64,000 nt of DNA from NCBI GenBank assembly GCA_037576195.1, contig CM075104.1:14896211-14960210 (forward strand), in the 5' to 3' direction. Below the pieces are notes generated by a model that did not search any database, was not told the origin of the DNA, and saw only the letters and a list, made by a program, of their open reading frames with translations. Below, in pieces: positions 1-13,323 of the stretch (positions within the stretch are counted from its first letter, which is position 1; each line of letters starts with the position of its first letter). This stretch comes from Phytoseiulus persimilis (taxonomy: Eukaryota > Arthropoda > Arachnida > Mesostigmata > Phytoseiidae). The translations under genes were made by a program, and so were the position numbers.

Positions 1-415
1 TTCTGTCCGAACCGATGCGTAAACCACCGCGCTCTATGTTTACCAGACGAAGTCCCAGTCCGACTTCCGCGAACCACGAGCCGATCCACCACTCTCCGAA
101 ACGCTCGGCGAGGAGAAGCTTTCTGCGCACGCCGAAGTGATTGAGCTCGTCAACCGTAGCCGGCACGACGGCCAGCCCGAGCGTCGAAACTGTGCCTGTC
201 CGGACGACAAAGTCTTCGAATGCTTGGCCCGCTCCGTGGACGATAGTTTCTTGGTTCGTGGGATTTACTGCGGAACCATCGGTCTCCTCGAAACAATTGT
301 GAACGGAAAGACCTGAGCCATAAGACCTCACCCTCCTCAGCGGCCGATGGGCGTGAACCAGCTCGAATTGCCCTCCATAAACGTTTCCGATTTTGTCACA
401 CTTTTGAAACGCACG
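1..415 (-). CDS. Possible partial coding exon running off the left window edge
   Basis: On the minus strand a frame is open from about 415 to the window start, about 138 codons. Its translation looks protein-like, with segments such as IGNVYGGQFELVHAHR and ERFGEWWIGSWFAEVG. It has no ATG at its head; the upstream stop is followed by a poor acceptor-like AG. I recognise no domain. An open frame of this length is expected a few times by chance in 64 kb of 50% GC DNA, so this is only a candidate. It could belong to the same gene as the candidate at 603-1095, but I could not find a convincing splice junction joining them. Confidence 0.3.
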
Positions 416-602
416 CTATCTTATCTCCTCCATCTCGATTGTAGCGAAACTACAGCGCGGCAACTTGTTCGACTATTGGCCCTGTTTGGTCTGTGGCACG
501 TCTCCGGTCATCTGTCATCGTTTCGTTTGTCGTCGTCGTAGTCGCCGCCGCCGCTGAAGTGGCAGTGGTGTGATAGACCGCTGAATTTGGGCTATCGTTG
601 TG

Positions 603-1095
603 TTATCGAAGCGTCCAGGCTCCAAACGAGTGGATAATCATTGTGACCGCCGACTTGCTCATGACGATCCTTCGCAGTGCCCCGAAGGCCGCCCTCATCA
701 GCCATCGGTCGGTCGGCGCGGCCAAATTGAAACTCCGAAAGGTTTTCCGAAGCTCAAAAACAGGCTGTTGTGTTTGATTAATGCTGGAGATCTCCTCGAA
801 TGTCAGTCTACCACAGACGTCGGTCACTAAAGTCATGGGTGCCTCTGTGGCCTCTGACTTGGGCGATTCGGAGAGATCGGCAAGCGGTTCGAATGGATAG
901 TTATGAGCCACCGAGGCATGCCGTGAATGTTTGCGTAGATCTATCCATAGTACTCGGGCTTCGATGGCCCTGATGAAAGCCGAGGACACTTCGAGAGCTC
1001 CGTGCATTTCATTGGGTCGGGCACCAATGTCGAGTGTCTCTCCTAAGATTCCTTGACCTCCTGGACGACCTTTCTTCACGCGAACTGACCTTGGG
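603..1095 (-). CDS. Possible coding exon, unrecognised
   Basis: A minus-strand frame is open to a TAA at 603. At its 5' end is a pyrimidine-rich stretch with AG acceptors (TCTCTCCCAAG, then GTCAG) near 1090-1100. Codon use is mixed and the protein (about 160 residues) shows no domain I know. There is no good ATG at the start, so it would have to be an internal or terminal exon. It may also be chance. Confidence 0.25.
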
Positions 1096-1100
1096 AGAGA

Positions 1101-4100
1101 CTATGGGATCGAGCGCGATCCGTCCGGAACACTTAGTTGTTCCTGTCGGATTGGAGCTCCATCGTGTGCTTCACAATCTGGCGTCAAGGCCGTAGTTCAT
1201 TGGGCGCTTTCGAGTTGTTCAACAATAATTCATTGCTCTCAGCAGTCGTCATCAATTGCTGTTGTCATACAGAGATTGACATCAACGGTTAGAGATTCTG
1301 TCGTTCTGCTTTATTTATGTACCGTTGGTGGTCTGCCCATTTGACTTACCAACGCCCCTCGTTCCTCTTCTCTCAACTGGGCCATTGTCTAGTATTGTTC
1401 CTCCGGAGGCATCACAGCAAACTCTGTTTGACAGACTCTCTGAATTCGTGTCGGAAGGGTCCAATGGTCAGTAATTGCTGAGTCATTTACGACTTTCCTA
1501 TGCGTCGATGCTCACATTTGCGAACAAGCTTCCACAGAAGGGACTCGTCAGATGATTCCGGTCGAAATGCCTGGATGTCAGGACTCTCTCAGTCGTATCA
1601 GTGAGCTCTGCCCAGCTGACATGGATAGTTCCTGTTCCACATCGAGCAACCCTTCTGATCTGTATGGATTCCGCATGGTGGCCGATGTTCGAATGAGGCT
1701 ACTCAATCTCAATCGTACATTGAAAGGATGAGCCACCCGGAGTGGCAACATCGACAGAGGCATTAATGTAGAGATGTGCCCCGGCTCACTAGCCCGGGCG
1801 GCCACGTTCGGGCATCGTTAGCAAGCCAAGCTAGCCGTCAGACGCTTGGTCGACATGCCACCTGGAAGTGGCAGTAGGAAGTAATGATGATACCATCCGC
1901 TCCTTTGATCGGCGCGAGTGGAAGCAGGAATTGTATGGGGACCGATACAGCCTGTTACTGACGGCCTGATGCAAATACTCGTGGACAAATGCAAACAGGA
2001 AGCCGATGCGAGATGAATTCAGCGTGAGGGAAGCGTCGGTAACTTGGAATAAATCCGACTCCGGCAACCGCCAAGTTCCTCTGTCATAGCTCTTTTCCTT
2101 GCGTCGCGGCTTCAAGCACCTGGTGCGATTGCAGCGGTCGTGTTTGTAGCGTTCGGTCCGAAACTATTGTCACGCGAATCAGACCAGTGGCTGCGAGTTC
2201 TGGTAGGATGAACGCAAACATTTCGAACTGAACGTTCCTCCGGACAGTTCCGACCCGATTCCGGGTGGGACCATCGTTCCACGATGACCGGAGGGAGTAG
2301 TTCCGAGGGGCAGTATGTTCGGTAGCTGATGTTGAGAGCTCAGAAAGAGGATTCGGCCTGCGGCGAAATATTCGACGGTGAATATAGAGAGTCTGTGAAA
2401 GTAATGTGGCGTGCCCGACGCACTCGGTTCCGTCGACGCAATGAGATCAAGGTGAACTACAATTGAGTCTCAAGGACCTCACGAGTGATTGCTCTAAAGC
2501 GATAAACTCCGCTCTTGGTTCCGTCAGTGAGTACGCGCTGCCCTCCCGTCACTCGAGAAGAATAGCAGCATGAGAGAAACGAGTGCAAACACCTTAATTC
2601 GGAATGGAGGAACCCGTGGGACGTTTCTCGCGCATTTCGGTGACGGTTGAGAAAGTACGAGCCGTTGACCGCCGCCGCCGAGCGTTCTGATCGACCAGAA
2701 CATCCGAAGCGACCCCACTTGATAACGCATCAACACATCACGCGGAATCGTCATTAGAAGATTCCAAACGATTCACTCAATATAGCAGCTTTTCAATTGA
2801 GTGACGAGTCCACTCGACCAGTGTAATAACGGTTCAGCCTCGGCCTCGGGCTGCTATGACGCTCAATGAAGTTCTCATACTTCCGTCCCGCGAGAGGCTT
2901 CCATTTTCCTCCCTTCCACGAGGTTATCCCTACACGGGAGAGTGAATCAGCTGCTCACATGGCCGCACGGAAGTCCGCCCTTCTTAGGCTTTCGGTCTTC
3001 TCACCGGAGGTTCCTTGAAACTCTACCCCTTGGGGAGACCGACAGCGAGATGCTCGTTCCGGCGGCGATGCTTGTGCAGCACTGAGCCTCGATGAAGTTT
3101 CAAGAGCTCTTGAGTGAGAGACCAAATACGCCATCAATCCAACTCAAGCCGTTCCGGAGTAGGACGCCGATCTTTCGACTTCGGGTTCTGGTTCTGCAGT
3201 CGATGACACTTAACCCCCAGCGCCTTCTACCGGTCGTGTCCCGTTTCTTGTTACTTTCCGCAACGAGAATTTGCCGAATGCCGATTAACTTTCAAAATAA
3301 CGTATCTGGGTGTCCTTCGGGCCCGGAATGGCTCTCATGACAACTAGAAACGGTTCACAACAAGGAATGAATCTTACGCGATCTGGGAACCGGCAACGGC
3401 GCTCGCTGAGATCTTTGCAAGCGAGCTTCCCCAGCAGAATATCACCGAAGTCAACCGAAGATGAATGGAAACGGGTCACAGCGAGCTGCGGTGGAAGAAA
3501 GACGAAAAGTTACTTATTTCGTTCGGTCCAAAGCGGGTGGCTTCGTTGTGCGGCGGGCTGTTCGCCGATGTTGCGCTGGCTTTCTTCAGCCACGAAAATA
3601 GCTTCACGAAAGAAAAACTCAGCATGCCGCCGAACAGATGATCGATGTTTTAGACGTGCGATACGTCCCCCCGCCCCCCGTGAAGTTCGACTGTGAAGAC
3701 TGAATCATGTTTTTGATCCACTAATTACTAATCACGATCGCCGCGCTGTTCGGTGTCATGAAATTATACGCTCTTCGTCATCACCGGCGTGGATCGGGAA
3801 AAACTTCGGACCTTGAGTCACCGACGACCAACACAACGAAAAACGTAGAGAAAGCTGAGATGAGCTGAGAGAATGTTTTTGACCCGACACATCGGTGTGG
3901 TCAATGAGTTAATGATTCGGTCCGCGACGAGCTTGCTGCCGGAGTGATTTCTTCCATCAACGGATCTCAGCGATTGCCTCGCAAGCTGGGGAGGACTTTC
4001 GGCTCGCCCTGTCCTCGGACCTCTGGGAGGCTACGGTTTTCAGGAGACAGGTCCCGAGAACGTTGCTGATCCAGAACCGGGGTGCAAGATCCCCCGCCAA

Positions 4101-7100
4101 CGCAACAAGAGCTCCGTCGGCCCCGATATGAGACGCCGTCGTCCGTAAGACGCGGCGTCTTGTTGTAATTCTAGAGAGGAGCCGGGCGCCCGATGCTCGG
4201 TGGGTCGACTCGGTAAGAACAATGCTGGCTGCTGTTCCGCATCGCTGTTGTCTCATAGTTTTCATTATGAGATATTCTCAATGCTGCGGCTAACTCGTCC
4301 GTTGACGGGCGTCCGTTCATTCTGTCTACGTGCCTTCGCTGTGTTGTATTGGGGTCATTTTTCAAACGGCAAGCGTCCCTTCGAGATAACAGAGCAGCTT
4401 GAATCGCCCGCGTGTTTGTTGGCCGATGCTCCGCAGTCAGCCGCTGGTCAGTGTTCTTTTCCGCTCGGTCTTTTCTCTCGTTCCATCCTCCTTCACGCTG
4501 TCCAGCCGAGCAACAGCGAAGTCGCCGCAGCCGTTCGGGGAGGAGGGCCACAGCGGCGATTCCGACACAGCGCGGCATTGTTCTTCGCAAAGTCGTCAGA
4601 AGCCTTCGATTAGGTAGTGCCTGTTCATCTCTCGCTTGCCGGTCGTCCCGTGCTCGACCATTCAGACGGAATGGTTCCGCTGCAGTTTATTCAGCTTCTG
4701 TGCCGATGGTCGTGGTGGCCGTGTCACCAGTTCGCTTTCCTGATGGCTATGGCGCGACGGTTGGGGAAGCGTGGACTGTCACTCGGATCGGTTTCGCTCG
4801 TTTGAACAAGTCATCGGACACTTTGAAAATAAATTACCCGCAATCTACCCGCGTTACGCTAGCGATGTCACTGGAAATTCGCCGAGCTTCCGCGAAACAC
4901 TTCAATAACGTGGCTCCAAAGACAGCATCTGGTCAGAGGAGATTTTTTGACAAGGGCATTCAAACAAACAGCGTCGACGTCTCGCCGGTTTCTGCTTTTG
5001 CTATTCTTGCTGCAGGACAGCGATCCGTGTCGCTGGTAGTTTTTCATTGATCGCCCGCCGCTCCCGGTCGATCAATGGGAGAAGATGACACTGCGATCTG
5101 GGTGCCATGCGTCTGCGCTGGACCCGACGACCCAGCTCATCCCAGATCCCGGCGAACAGTTGAAAAACTTTCGGATATCGGGGACTCGAGTGAATCGGCG
5201 CCTGTGAAAAACTCGGCGCCAACCAAAACATGATCGTCCGCACTGTGTTTTGTTTGGGGGCCCTTGAAGAATTCTCCGAAAATTTCCGTGAAACACGGGT
5301 CCCGATTCTGACGGGACGCCACTCTGGAGGTCCGCTGCCCACGTTCGTTCGCACGTTAACACTCCAATCGACGATCACGTGGACTGGGCAGAGAGAAAAT
5401 TGAGGTTTGTTCAAGCACTTGGAGAAAACATCTGGGTGTAGCTGAGAAAATTCTGCTGTCTCGAACAACGTCGGCAAGCGGAGCACCAAACGCTTCGATG
5501 TCGGCCAAGGCTCGGAGGGAACCCTTCGGTGGCGAATCTCGGGTGAATCAAAAAATATTAACAGATCTACTCCGCAATGGTCCACTTTTTAGCGCCTGAC
5601 AAGACGTAAGTGGGCGTCGACCGCGTGGCCATGACTGCTCCACCGACGGGAAAGTCTAGCGTCCAAACTGTGAACAAATGAAACCGGAGAAAAGCCAAAC
5701 ACAAAAGACGGATCGTTCGTCAGTTCAGCAGTTGGCGCCAACTCCTCCGAGCGCGAGAAGAGTCTGATAGGACGTCGTTGTGATTTCACGATGCAGTCCC
5801 GAAAGGGTCGGAGTGGAGGCTGGTTTTTTGAAGTATGCGGAGTGGTGTAGTCGTTGACGGAGTTTCTTATCCGTCTCGGCCTACGGCTAGAGAGCCAGGA
5901 GAGGATCCGTTGGTCACTTTGGCAGAGCTTCTCCGGCATCTGCCGTAGCAGACAAGGGAGGCATAGGAAACATCTCTGATTAAATCGGCCGCCCGTTGCC
6001 CGGAACCGAAGCGGCGACCCCAGGTACCACAGCCGCTCGAGACTATGGCTGTCGAACGAGATGCGCTAGACCAGCTGAATAAACGTTTTGATGGGATTCG
6101 TCGATCCAAGCCCGGATCGCGGAGATCTGAGTTGTACGGGGCCGAACGCCTCGACGGGAAAAAAACGTACATCTCACGATATGTGGAGGTAACTTATTGT
6201 GCCCGTCGCCGCGGAACGCTGTACTCGAAGCGGCAGTTTGTCGTCCCAGTGTCTGAAATATGCCTCCATTGTCTTGAGTCGCAGGGCGTCGGTGGATATG
6301 TCCGGCGACTCTACGCTGTGTTTGGGTGTGTTCTAAGCTGACGGATTCCGCCGAATGCCTCAACTCGTATCAAATTGGGAATCCGCGCCGAACGACCTGG
6401 AAACACATCATCAACGAGTTTTTAGGCGATTCCGATGGAACCCACTCGACGGCTAGCCCGGCGCTATAGATGTTGCGTTGAGCTCCAGAAAGCATGAGTA
6501 ATTTTCCTTCGAGAAGGGAGCCTGCGGATTCCGCACACGAGTTTACCATGGTGGAAATTCCTCGGCATGCTCGTTGTCGATGACGTCATCTAATTTCGAG
6601 AGCTTCCAGAAAAAGTGATGCCGAACAACGTCGAGGACTTTCGTTCTCGGAAAAACGTGAAAGCGACTCCCGCGCTCACCCGCCCAGAATTTGTCTGCCA
6701 CGCAAATTAAATCGCTTGGTCACCCGACGCGAAAGAGGTGCATGAAAGTAGTGTTACTTTTGATGCCTCCGACAAGGATACAGCGTGTATGGCTTCCTGC
6801 TTCTGTATGTAAACTCGGAGTTGAGTGACCGTTGGACAGCCATGTCCAGATTCCCTAAGTAAAAGCGTACAGCTAGAAACAGGTTTGGGATGCAGATAAC
6901 CAAACGTGCCTATCGAAGGAGAGTGCGGCTGGTTTCGGTTCCCTTCTACGACAATGGCTAGCAGCCATTTAAGATTCGGGTCACGCTGTGACGTCGGTGG
7001 GTGAGCTATTGCGTGACTCTGAACGGAGATCGATATCGTACTTCATGTTCACACCTCAGACACCACGCTGGGTTGGGTGGAAAAACAGAAGAATGGCGTG

Positions 7101-10100
7101 GCATGATTGGGAGGCTGGCAGTTGGAAAGCTTAGAAATCTGTGTATTATCAGCAATGATCCGGGGCCGACGTAGAACATTTCTTACACCTTCGCTGACGG
7201 GGGACGGGAATGAATAACTGAGTTCCGAAGGCCAATATGCGAGTACGAAAACTCGTCTCCAAACAGAACAAGTTTAACATCATCCTTTTGAAGTTGGCCC
7301 ATTGCCACCGGAAGCGTACCCGTCTGCGCGTGACGGAGTTCGCTAGCTCCGGCACACAGGAGCAAGAACTCATTTTTTCAACTCATGGTCGTCTGCCGGC
7401 TCAAACTCGGATTTTCGCTCCTCGAAATGTTGGCCAGCTTGTTGGGCGACCGCTGCTGGTTCGTCGAATTTCCCGGTGAGTCGTAGTGATCGTCACCATT
7501 TTTCCCGCCCCCATTGGACGCTCCACGCTCAGAAAACTCACATGTGACATCGCGGACGGAATTTGGCACAGTCTGGAGATACCTTTCTCTATGGAAAAAC
7601 TTCGGGTGCAGAATGTATCTCGAAGCCACTGTTGGCTGATGGCAGCTACCCATCCAATGAAAAATCAGATGAGATCGTACGAGCCCATCGAGTCCCTAGT
7701 TCGGAATATCTCTCCCTCGGAGGGAAACGTACACCCGGTCGTCGCAGTCCCTCGTGACTAACAGACGCGTATGCGGGAGGGACTCCGCCCCAGAACGTCC
7801 TTGGACAGCTTCTGCTGGCCGTGAAGCCTCCGTTTTTTCTCCGGAATTTGATTTTCTGTCTGCGAACATGAGCTGTACGTTCCGGCGGCAACTGACCAGT
7901 CTGACCGGCGCGCTTCCTCACCGAGATCGTTCGGAGCCAGACAACGAAAGCAAACAAAGGGAGTCCGATTCTGACCACCGAACATGATCAAGTTTCCTAG
8001 AGGAAGAATACATTGTAGAGATTCCTATTCAATTCGACGAACACGGATTCCACGATCGATAGATCTGAACGGATCCGCTGTTTACTTTCGGGGCTCGCTC
8101 ACAAAGCTTCGTCTCTATGCCGACCCGCTCGGTGACTACGTATTTTGCATTGCTGAGCGAGCTGTCAGTCGATGGAACGGAAAGAAAAACACTCGGGGAA
8201 GCGATTCCAGGCCCAAAGTGAGAAATTTCCACTACTCTCCTCAAGACGAAGCCATGCAGAGTCGTAACAGGTCTGTATGATTGTTCGATCGATTGATCAA
8301 TCGATCTTGAGGCTCAGCCTGGACGCCGCAAGTTACCGATACGAAAGCCTCACTCCCCAGGTTGGCATTACTTTGACGAGCGATCCGGCGGAAGAGACGT
8401 TGAGCTCATCGAGTCAGGCCGCGATTCATCAAGGCAATCGGCCGAAAGCTGATCCCTTGTGGCAATCATGAGCTTCACTTGGCACCTCATCTCAACACAA
8501 TACTCATTGTCGGGTGACAAGCGTTTGAAAGCCTCGTGGGGAAAGCTCGACCTTCTGTCCGAACAGATCATTTCCTCCTTTTCCCGGTTCGCATGGCAGG
8601 AACACATGCTGACTATAAGCATGTGAGAAAAGAAGCGAAGGAAGAAAAACAGTCATTGCGTTCCGAACGTTATCACATTGCTAGTGTTACCACCGGCGCT
8701 GAGTCTGATTTCGGCGTTGGTGTTTGAAGAAGGTTGCCATGAACACTCATGAAACATGGCACACGCGTGGCTGACGCAGATCAAAATATTCATTCCGGTA
8801 AAAAAAAAAAACTTCCTGCAAATATCGCATTCTTACTCCAGGAAACATTCAGATTCTCTGAGAATATTTCTAGTTTTTTCGGGCTTTTCCTCCTCGGTAG
8901 AAAAAACGAAAAATGAGAACGTCGCCGCCTTCGGGTTCAATGGGGTGTTACGAACGGTGGCTCCGCACGGCTCGCAACTTGGACCTCCAAGGAGCTGAGC
9001 CAGAAGGAGCCAAACAGAATAAATGTTCTGCTGGACTTCCTTGGCTCGGCTCGAATTTTCTCCGACTCTAGCCCCCTAGATCTCCCCGAAATCGGGAGAG
9101 CCGTTCTAGCCGTTTCTCCCTACTTTATTAACGGGTTGAAGTTTCAAAAAATAAATTTTCTCCATGATCAGACAACATTCGTGAACTCATAAACGGTCAA
9201 AGATGCCAGCACAGACTGCTCTGGTGCAAAGACTGACATCCTACACCAGTTGACTCTCCAGGATGCAGCTGTTGAGTCACCCATTCTAATCATCACTGCC
9301 ACCGGAGAAACGGAATACCGAGAGGAAGCGAAACGGTATGCTTTTCCTGTTCGTTGGACGCGTCTGCGGGATGGAGACCAATTATCTCACGTCGTCAAGG
9401 TCGGCTCTTGCCATCTTGCATCTTTGATTGTATGCCCATTATCATGCACTCAAGACTGTCATTCGAGAACATCCGAAAGGCCAAGCGCTCCAATTGCGCA
9501 CTCCCCTGGCCCAATATCTTGGAGAACCAGTACGTCGTCGTTGTTCCATCCACTCCCTCCAAATTTAGTTGCAACAGCGGCAACGGTATTTCCCTGGAGG
9601 AAGTATTCAGGAGTCAGCTGAGGCGTTCGTCGCTAGAATGGCGGTTCACGAGGAGGAAAATGAGTTCGAGACTTGCGTCAGCTGAGTGATGCCTTCATAC
9701 ACGCTGATATCCATGCACGGCCACGTGGACGACACTTCCATCTGAGTGATCCCACCGGGGAACTTGACAAGGTCGCGAGTCCTGCTATGGCTGTCCACGG
9801 AAGGATGAGCCACCAATCGAGCAGCCGCTCAAGTGACACTACACGAGAATGCGAGTAAATATCCGGCTCCGAAACACTTTCCTGAATCGGAATGATCTCA
9901 TATCGGAGCGCTCCGCAAAGCTGCGTGAGCAAACCTTATTCCCGCAGCGAAGGATCCGATCTTTATTCCGTTGTTCTTCCGCCCCGAATTCGAACTGTTT
10001 CCCGTCCAAGTAGCCATCAGAGAAAAATACGGTCACGGTTCTGCCTTGCGTTATCGCCCTCCAGGAAGTGGGCTTGCACCTTTCTCGTCAAGGAGCGTGT

Positions 10101-13100
10101 TATCGTCTCGCTGCTGCCGAGTGGTTCTTTTGTTTCTGAATCTACCAGACCGATGCTGCTTCCGAGTTCACAGTCCCAGCACGGGACCCCGAATGGATAG
10201 GAGCGCATCCGAGGGGCCATTTGTCGAAAGTCGAGCTCACATTTCCTCTTCGCAACGGTCAAGCATCCAAGTCGACAAGATATCTGAGTGATTTCAAACA
10301 ATGCGGGATGCGCGTAACGGTCGCTAACCTGTAGAGGACACGCCGTGAGTATTCGCTTTTCGAAAAAGTGGGTCAGATCGATCTCACGCGAGCACACGAG
10401 CGAAAATCGAAATTCAGTTCTAGTTCCCCTGACTCTGTGATCTGTCAGACTCCTTGAGCTGAATAACGAGAAAAATACTAGTTGCATGATGAATATCCGA
10501 GAGCGCACCTGGTTGAATCGCCCGAGATCACTGCTAATTCTCCCGGGAAGCGACGACAAGTTGGGGAGGGACCGGTCTTGCTCCGATCTCTGTTCCATCC
10601 ACGAAACGAAATCGCGGGCTCGCCCTCTCACGCTACGAGTTACTGCCAAAACTCAGATTCGGGAAGGTGGAACAGACTTTGTTTCCGGCACGGTCTCGAA
10701 TGATTATTAGCGATAGGATCCTGAGCTGACCATCTAGCATCGGTCTCTTCCGCACCTAAAACATTTTCTATGTGAGAAAAACAGGCTGGCGATCTATCGG
10801 AGCTATAAAATTTGGGAGCACATCAATAGACACTATCAAGCCACCGCAAGTTCAGTGCTTTCGCTTCCACCGCTGTGTCAGTCATTATCTAGCTAGCCAA
10901 CGATTCGGCCCCAGCATCAACTCAGCTGAATCCACGGAGGAGTAAAGCAGCGTCGCGGGGCCCATCGGAACCCTTACATCTCGCTCGAGACTGTGTGATA
11001 TCCCGAGATTCTTCGGAGACCTATGTTTGCACCGGGAGAATGAATTCTATTGGGAGCAGAAACGAGGAAGGGGGCGAATGTGTGTGGAAACATTGAAGGA
11101 AGTTGCATTCGGGAAGATGAATCAGAGAAGAATATTACAAAATGTGCGGTGCTCTCTCCGCTGTGTTTCTCTGCTGAGATCTTGGTCAATGGGATCGGTC
11201 ATCAGGCTCGGGGCAAAGGGAAAACCACGCCAGAACGACACGCTGGACAGTAGCGACTATGAATCTTAGCGACTGAATGGTTCGTCGGATCCCGGCTTCT
11301 ATTTTATCATCCCTCCCTCCACGTCAAAACCTTGAACGACTGCAGAGATGTCCCTCCGAGGCCAAAGAAACGAATAGATTCGCATGGATTCATCAAGGAT
11401 GAGATATTGAGATAAAGAAGAATGAGATCATCGTCAAGATCATCAAGGGAGCATCAGCTGGAGCTGAGAGTCCGAAGCAGCTTCTTCCCCTTCCGCGCCG
11501 GTTCTGTTCTACGCGGGATCTTGCGATTATGCTCCCCCAAATCTCAACTCAGCAGTTCATCTACCCAGAAGTTTGGAGCCTCTCTGCTCAGGTAGGAGCA
11601 TATCAGCGCAATCTCTCTCTCGCTCTGCTCAGGCTTACAGAGCTGAAACCCGACGCATCTTCTTGAGCGCCGACGTCGTTCTGCAGTCGATTGAAGTTTC
11701 TGCTTGGCCTCCCTTGACTCCTCCGGCGCGCGGTGGAACTGGTTTGCCAACACCGGAGGAGTTATTTGGGCCGCTCGACTCGCCGTCAGAATGGCCGGTC
11801 TGCCGAATGGTTGCTTGGTCAGAAGACGACGCTATCAGAAGGGTGGAGGAATTTCTGTACATGCGGGGCAATGCACCGAGAGGACTTGACGTCGCGGCGC
11901 AGAAACTCCCCATCGTCGGAGCAGAACACAGACAAAGAAAATGCACTGTTCGGCTCGCTACAAGGCCATGTTCGATGCGCATTCCTCGGCAGGGGTCTTC
12001 CATGCAGGGGAATGCTTTTTGAGAGATCATCGCTGAAGTCACTCCGCTCCAATCGGAGACCCTCGGAAACTCCGTCTTCCCTTGATTCGGGAGGAGGCAG
12101 TCGACTTCGTCCACCTATTGCTGAATGTCGGAGAGAAAAACCTCAGCGATTCTGCGTCCCCGATTTGTGGTTATTTTGCTATGTGGGGCGTGAATCCTGC
12201 ATCTCGAAGAACGGATGGAGTCATCGATACGATTCATTCGGGTGTCACGCGTTCAAATATACTTCCAAGTGTTCCCTCTTCCAGATAGCGAACGGCCGCA
12301 GGTTGAACTGTAGCACACGTCGTTCAGCGCCGTTTTGATTAGATTACTTGATGGGATGGACGGTAGGGAACCCTGGAGGATAGTTTTGTCGCTCAGTGCG
12401 TTTCTAGGTGGAATAAATTCTTGAGCTCTGTAGACAGTCTCCTCGAGTCTCAAAAGGGATGTGTGGAGTGCCAGAGGGCTTTCCACGCCGCCTCTCCCGG
12501 TAACCAGTTCACCGCTCGACAACCGAGGGATTCCCAATCGAGCCTAGGATACGCTTGTGGTCGAAACGAGAGAACATGGGAGCATTAGCGACTCCAAGAA
12601 ACTATCATCGAATTTCCTGAAGATAGTGTCGTTTGGATAAGAACAACAATGATCGAAGGCTTAACATGGGCGTTTTTGTTTCTGGCACGGCTGGTGCCCG
12701 TATCCGCGTGGAAACCGTCAAAATGCACTGACGTCTATCGAGAGACCTCGAGTCCGACGTCATGAGCATCGGAATGTTTGAGGAAACGCTGTGACGAAGC
12801 AGCGGAGCAGAAATTTCACTTTCGAAAGTACGTTTTCCTCCAGGATCACCCGCTTCCGGGAGAGGCTCCGAAGACGATATTCTCGGCGCGTTTGGACCGA
12901 ATATCCTGCCCCAGACAGGAGATTCTTCTGTCGAAATCGGGCAGTTTTCCGCAGGATCATCCTCGGGAACACCGCCTGTAGTATGAAACTCCACCCTGTA
13001 TGTCGACCGCGCGGTTTTTCGTGTGCTCGAGATAGAAGCCCGCGGTCGAACTATTCGGTCACGGAGCGGGTCTCCGCCATCGAACGGCGGATCCCGCTTC

Positions 13101-13323
13101 TTAACAAGCTGAGATCAAGCCGCGTAAGGCAATCGCAGGACCGGCGGGAAGGCGAGCAGACTCATACCCAATCTTTCCCCTCCCTTGTCGCTCGGTCCCG
13201 TTATCTGTATTGCCTCTATGGCTTTCTTTCCCACGGACTTGTCCGCTAGCGATCGCAATTCACTCCCAGCATTGTCACGTTAGAGCCCGGTTGCTCTAGG
13301 AGCAACGTTGGTCGACGTCCGTC
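1101..13323. other. About 12 kb with no supportable gene
   Basis: Both strands carry many short open frames of under about 210 codons, all without homology I recognise, without consistent codon bias, and overlapping each other in several frames as expected of non-coding 50% GC DNA. A 12-base A run lies at about 8800-8811 and a perfect 20-bp palindrome at 8287-8306. Unrecognised small multi-exon genes or long introns cannot be excluded. Confidence 0.5.
8287..8306. repeat. Perfect 20-bp palindrome containing ATCGAT/ATTGAT sites
   Basis: The sequence reads the same on both strands over 20 bases, centred on TGATCA, with ATCGAT on each side. ATCGAT and ATCAAT are the kind of core bound by CUT/ONECUT homeodomain proteins, so a regulatory site is possible. 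No gene is recognised within several kilobases. Confidence 0.6.

Noticed and set aside
4412-5050. 212-codon plus-strand frame
   Set aside because: Arg/Ser-rich translation with no recognisable segment, overlapped by other open frames.
10017-10649. 210-codon minus-strand frame
   Set aside because: No start context, no codon bias and no domain; a few frames of this length are expected by chance in 64 kb at 50% GC.
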